Positions 25,216 through 25,500 of a stretch of DNA of 25,500 nt are shown in pieces. Position numbers and translations under genes: made by a program. The number at the start of each line of letters is the position of its first letter. Position 1 is the stretch's first letter. Below the pieces are notes generated by a model. It was not told the DNA's origin and made no database searches. It was given only the letters and a program-made list of their open reading frames with translations. The DNA is taken from the NCBI GenBank assembly GCA_964512045.1, contig CAZEJK010000055.1, positions 1-25,500 on the forward strand, read 5' to 3'. The stretch comes from CAZEJK01 sp964512045 (GTDB taxonomy: Bacteria; Acidobacteriota; Thermoanaerobaculia; Thermoanaerobaculales; Sulfomarinibacteraceae).

Positions 25216-25500
25216 GCTGGCCGCCAGAGCGGCGTCACGTGATGCGCTGGACCCGTGACACGCCATCGCCCCCACGGACGATTCGACGCGTCGGCTCGAC
25301 CAGCACTGACCGCGGCGAGATGATCCCCTACGCATCGGTGATCGTCAGGAGTCGACATCGGTGCTTCCCCACGGCACGGCGGACATTCAACGGTGGAACG
25401 TGCCAACGCGGCCGCGGGCCGCAACCAAAGAAGTGTTCCGATGGCGCCGGTCCCGCGCCCGCGTAGCTGTAAGGTATTAGCGGTTGGGTATGAGCTCCCC
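25216..25500. other. Intergenic region with no recognised feature
   Basis: No reading frame here resembles a known protein. An ATG at 25490, preceded by TAAGGT and GGTATTAG-like sequence, could be the first codon of a gene running past the right edge, but only a few codons are visible. No terminator for vapC was recognised. Confidence 0.3.

Noticed and set aside
25038..25466. 142-codon frame overlapping vapC and the right-hand gap
   Set aside because: Out of frame with vapC, with random-looking Arg/Ser/Pro composition; no domain.
25470..25500. Start of a new gene at ATG 25490
   Set aside because: Only three codons are visible and the -10-like sequence is weak, so it cannot be supported.

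Overview
The window is about 25 kb of GC-rich (roughly two-thirds G+C by eye), very densely packed bacterial chromosome. Genes within operons mostly overlap by ATGA, GTGA or TGATG junctions. Promoter candidates have TTGACA/TTGACG -35 boxes with TAGGTT, TAGGAT or TACGAC -10 boxes, and two of them place the predicted transcript start on the start codon (leaderless). This suits a high-GC lineage such as the Actinobacteriota, but an intact HisA plus a separate TrpF argues against a typical actinomycete, which would use PriA for both steps. I cannot fix the phylum. No rRNA, tRNA, CRISPR array, insertion sequence or phage gene was seen.

Region 1 (1-7218, minus strand) is a histidine operon: promoter and His-rich leader peptide with attenuator, then hisG, hisC fused to a HAD phosphatase, hisB, hisH, hisF, a hisA-hisI-hisE triple fusion, and hisD (cut by the left edge). 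It covers every step from PRPP/ATP to histidine; the HAD domain is the only candidate for histidinol-phosphate phosphatase. The HisI-HisE part of the triple fusion looks like fungal His4 rather than ordinary bacterial HisIE, and hisD follows directly, as in the His4 polypeptide.

Region 2 (7361-10594, minus strand) is oadG-oadA-oadB, a biotin-dependent, probably sodium-pumping decarboxylase with a divergent carboxyltransferase subunit.

Region 3 (10861-14845, plus strand) is a potassium-uptake unit: a TrkH/KtrB-type channel subunit with an extra N-terminal membrane domain, its TrkA/KtrA (RCK) partner, and a translationally coupled two-helix membrane protein with HAMP and PAS-like parts but no kinase domain.

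Region 4 (14917-24226, plus strand) is a tryptophan supra-operon: promoter, leader peptide with four consecutive Trp codons, a clear terminator/antiterminator pair, then trpE-G-D-C-F-B-A, a type I-beta DAHP synthase and aroA. Entry to the shikimate pathway, EPSP synthase and the whole Trp branch therefore appear to share one tryptophan-sensing attenuator.

Region 5 (24494-25215) is a VapBC toxin-antitoxin pair with its own promoter. The last 285 bases hold nothing I can call.
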